This document shows positions 61,809 through 64,000 of a stretch of DNA of 64,000 nucleotides, piece by piece. Origin of the DNA: Vibrio sp. BS-M-Sm-2. GTDB taxonomy: Bacteria > Pseudomonadota > Gammaproteobacteria > Enterobacterales > Vibrionaceae. A program made the position numbers and the translations under genes. The notes under the pieces are model-generated. The model saw only the letters and a program-made list of their open reading frames with translations. It made no database searches and was not told the DNA's origin. Numbering within the stretch: position 1 is the first letter of the stretch; every line of letters starts with the position of its first letter. The DNA is taken from the NCBI RefSeq assembly GCF_041504345.1, contig NZ_CP167895.1, positions 62,001-126,000 of the forward strand. Direction: 5' to 3'.

Positions 61809-61974
61809 GCGTTAAGCCTAGGGGATAAACCAGAGTCACAAACCATTTGTGACTCTGCCTCCCTCTTTCCCCTACCCCTTTCGGATAATTCTCCACGCTT
61901 ATTGCACTACATCAAAGTTCACTTTCTTATGACGAGTAGCATTCGCCTCTTCTTCTTTCCTTGAGGCCTTTGAT

Positions 61975-62355
61975 ATGTCATCAGCTGCTTTGAATATACA
62001 ACCCAACACAACGACTTCTTCCGTGATCGCTTCGCAAGCACTAAGCTTGAAACCACTCACAGACAAAAAGCCAGACTTAAACTCGGCAATGCTCAATCTA
62101 ATTGAAGAAGTTAAAAACGAACTCCCTCTTTACGAGTCGGAGACGTTTATCTGTGGACCGAAAGGAAACTGCTCTGGTTGCTCTAAGAAATTATTGGAGA
62201 TGGTCGACAGTGAATTGATGTACTGGGAACACAGTATTTCAATCGGCCAAGGCCCTAATTTCGAAGAATTACGCCGTTTTGGTAAGCTATGCAGTAGTGT
62301 TAGACGCGGCCTAGAGCGCAACGGCTTGGTAGAAAAGCGCCCAAAGAAAAGATAA
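61975..62355 (+). CDS. Small cytoplasmic protein with a C-x5-C-x2-C motif, function unknown
   Basis: 126 aa. CGPKGNCSGCSKK near residues 60-72 could bind a metal, and the C-terminus is basic (RRGLERNGLVEKRPKKR). The N-terminal 35 residues are low complexity. The style suggests a conserved gammaproteobacterial protein, but I cannot name it. No clear ribosome site; other ATGs lie further in. Confidence 0.65.
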   Translation: MSSAALNIQPNTTTSSVIASQALSLKPLTDKKPDLNSAMLNLIEEVKNELPLYESETFICGPKGNCSGCSKKLLEMVDSELMYWEHSISIGQGPNFEELRRFGKLCSSVRRGLERNGLVEKRPKKR

Positions 62356-62641
62356 CCAGCTAGCTCACAGCTACTACAAGCTTTCGATGAGCATTACAAA
62401 CTATCGATCCGCATTACAACCTATCAATCATCATTGCAATCCAGCCTAGCCACTAACAGGTTGAACTCGTTCACTATAAGAGTGATAATATTTTGTAATA
62501 CAATAAGTACCAAGACAAACCATTAGAGATTTTCCGCCAAGTTCTTGAGCGAATCCATCCTTCATGTCTAGCGTGTCTTAAACCTTCTGAAAGCCAACAT
62601 CACATCCATTAAAAAACCTTTATTGGATAGCGGGGAATACC

Positions 62642-63838
62642 TTGAAGAAACCACAACCAATACTGGGTAAGACCGGTATGCTATTTTTCCTCGTCATCAT
62701 CAGTGCGTTTCCTCCATTGACCATCGACCTGTATTTGCCAGCCCTTCCGCAAATGGTTGAGGTGTTCAATACCGACCAATCGATGGTCAACCTAACCCTG
62801 AGCAGCTACTTCGTGACCTATGCGGTTGGCCTGTTGTTCTGGGGACCACTCAGCGAAAAGTTCGGGCGTAAGCCGATTCTACTCATTGGCATCGCAAGCT
62901 ATATGGTGGCGAGCGTCTTATGTGCTATGACCAATAGCATCGAGCAGTTGATTGGTGCTCGTATATTCCAAGCCTTTGCGGGCAGTGCCATCACCGTTAT
63001 CGCAACCGCCATTGTGAAAGACCTTTATGACGGCCGAGAACGTGAAAAGATCATGGCAACTATCATGTCGTTGGTGATCATCGCACCGATGGTTGCGCCT
63101 GTATTTGGTGCTTTCCTGCTGAAAATAGCGTCTTGGCGAATGATGTTCGTCACTCTCGCTATTTTTGGTGCATTCGCATCAGTACTGGCGCTTTGCTACC
63201 GAGAGACGCTTGAAAGCAAATACCAAGGCTCTATTTTCCGGTCATGGGGAAGACTGGCCGTGGTCATGAAAAACCGCTCATTCATAAAGCTACTGGTTAT
63301 TTTTTCTATCACACCAATGGCGCTAATGGGCTTTCTTGCCGCAGGTTCATATATCTACATCAATGACTTCGGATTGACCGAACAACAGTTCAGTTACGCT
63401 TTCGCATTCAACGCATTGTGCGCCTCATTTGGGCCAACGCTTTATATGAAGTTGTCCTACCGAGTGTCGGTTCAAAAAGTGATTTCAGCGTGTTTTTCCC
63501 TGCTGGCGATTGCCGGAATCTTTACGCTGACAGTCGGTGGTTTGTCACCTTGGTTCTTTATGTTTATCGCAGCACCAGCGACGTTGATGGTTATCATCAT
63601 GCGAGTACCTGGCACCAACTTAATGTTGAACCAGCAAGACCATGACACAGGTTCTGCCGTCGCATTGATTCAGTTCTTTAGCATGATTTGTGGTTCACTT
63701 GGTATGGTTTTGGTTTCAATCCGCCCAGATTCGTTAATTGAAAACCTAGGCTTTATTCAATTATCGGTGGGAATCCTAGGCGGCTTGATGTGGCTGATGG
63801 TCAGAAACAAAGAGTATGTGACTAAGAAGCTGAATTAG
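62642..63838 (+). CDS. MFS multidrug efflux transporter, Bcr/CflA family
   Basis: 398 aa with 12 membrane segments. The start is TTG 62642 after GCGGGGAA. Family features include the N-terminal IDLYLPALPQM and the loop GPLSEKFGRKPILLIG between helices 2 and 3. It exports drugs such as bicyclomycin or chloramphenicol by proton antiport in known members; the natural substrate here is unknown. Confidence 0.92.
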   Translation: MKKPQPILGKTGMLFFLVIISAFPPLTIDLYLPALPQMVEVFNTDQSMVNLTLSSYFVTYAVGLLFWGPLSEKFGRKPILLIGIASYMVASVLCAMTNSIEQLIGARIFQAFAGSAITVIATAIVKDLYDGREREKIMATIMSLVIIAPMVAPVFGAFLLKIASWRMMFVTLAIFGAFASVLALCYRETLESKYQGSIFRSWGRLAVVMKNRSFIKLLVIFSITPMALMGFLAAGSYIYINDFGLTEQQFSYAFAFNALCASFGPTLYMKLSYRVSVQKVISACFSLLAIAGIFTLTVGGLSPWFFMFIAAPATLMVIIMRVPGTNLMLNQQDHDTGSAVALIQFFSMICGSLGMVLVSIRPDSLIENLGFIQLSVGILGGLMWLMVRNKEYVTKKLN

Positions 63839-63963
63839 GCACATCCAAAATAGCTAAGTTTGTACTCCAACACGATTTAGGGCGTCCTCGATCGTGTTTG
63901 AGGTCTCGCCCTCACTGGCTTTAGCGCATATTGGCTCCAATTCCCTCAATTGGAGTAAACCTC

Positions 63964-64000
63964 ATGAAATGGGCACATTTACTGTTCGCACCCCTGCTTT
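63964..64000 (+). CDS. Start of an exported or membrane protein (partial, cut by window edge)
   Basis: ATG 63964 with GGAG upstream; the first residues MKWAHLLFAPLL look like a signal peptide or membrane anchor. Only 12 codons are visible. Confidence 0.5.
   Translation, partial: MKWAHLLFAPLL

Overview
The window looks like part of a Vibrio chromosome, probably Splendidus-clade and plausibly chromosome 2. This rests on protein style and on two quorum-regulatory (Qrr) small RNA genes, each with a sigma-54 promoter and LuxO-type upstream sites. The replicon and species are inference. No rRNA, tRNA or CRISPR array was seen.

Layout. 1-7633 (minus strand) is a long operon: an anaerobic sulfatase maturase, a small exported protein, a HEAT/TPR protein, a MoxR ATPase, a DUF58 protein, a frameshifted DUF4381-type gene and two von Willebrand A membrane proteins, the last running off the left edge. 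An IS4-type insertion sequence (7823-9256) sits inside the hairpin of the terminator that separated this operon from a cysteine-type sulfatase (9375-10955). A LuxR-type regulator, a short-chain dehydrogenase, a sodium-symporter-family transporter, a DUF3302/HlyD pair and a FadL-type porin follow on the plus strand to 18.2 kb. Five of these promoter regions carry the same palindrome, C(A/C)GTA-N4-TAC(T/G)G, so 7.6-15 kb looks like one sulfatase regulon, probably run by the LuxR-type protein.

18.2-24.2 kb holds an outer-membrane protein divergent from a LysR regulator, an OmpA-like lipoprotein, an AraC regulator and a second DUF3302/HlyD pair. 24.4-32 kb is bracketed by the two inward-facing qrr genes and contains codBA (with a PurR-like palindrome), a cold-shock protein, a diguanylate cyclase and a divergent pair formed by an unknown protein and an XRE/DUF3612 regulator. 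32.4-45 kb carries an RhlE-type helicase, a CHASE-GGDEF protein, a methyltransferase, a NupC nucleoside transporter with a long structured leader and a 39-codon leader ORF, an ascorbate-type PTS operon behind a perfect 15-bp hairpin, an HD-GYP protein and a GNAT acetyltransferase. 45-57 kb has a two-component system whose kinase is split by a frameshift, a PAS-GGDEF-EAL protein, a lone pilin-like protein, a small beta-barrel, a membrane-anchored winged-helix/EAL fusion after 0.9 kb of AT-rich DNA, and a GntR-ABC operon. 57.8-64 kb is housekeeping-like: monooxygenase, nucleotidyltransferase, stand-alone RibD-type deaminase, NUDIX, RluA-family synthase and Bcr/CflA transporter.

Themes are sulfate-ester use, nucleobase/nucleoside uptake, quorum sensing and c-di-GMP turnover (five enzymes between 28 and 54 kb). 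The best leads for something undescribed are the sulfatase regulon with its MoxR/VWA operon, the nupC leader, and the ToxR-like/EAL fusion.
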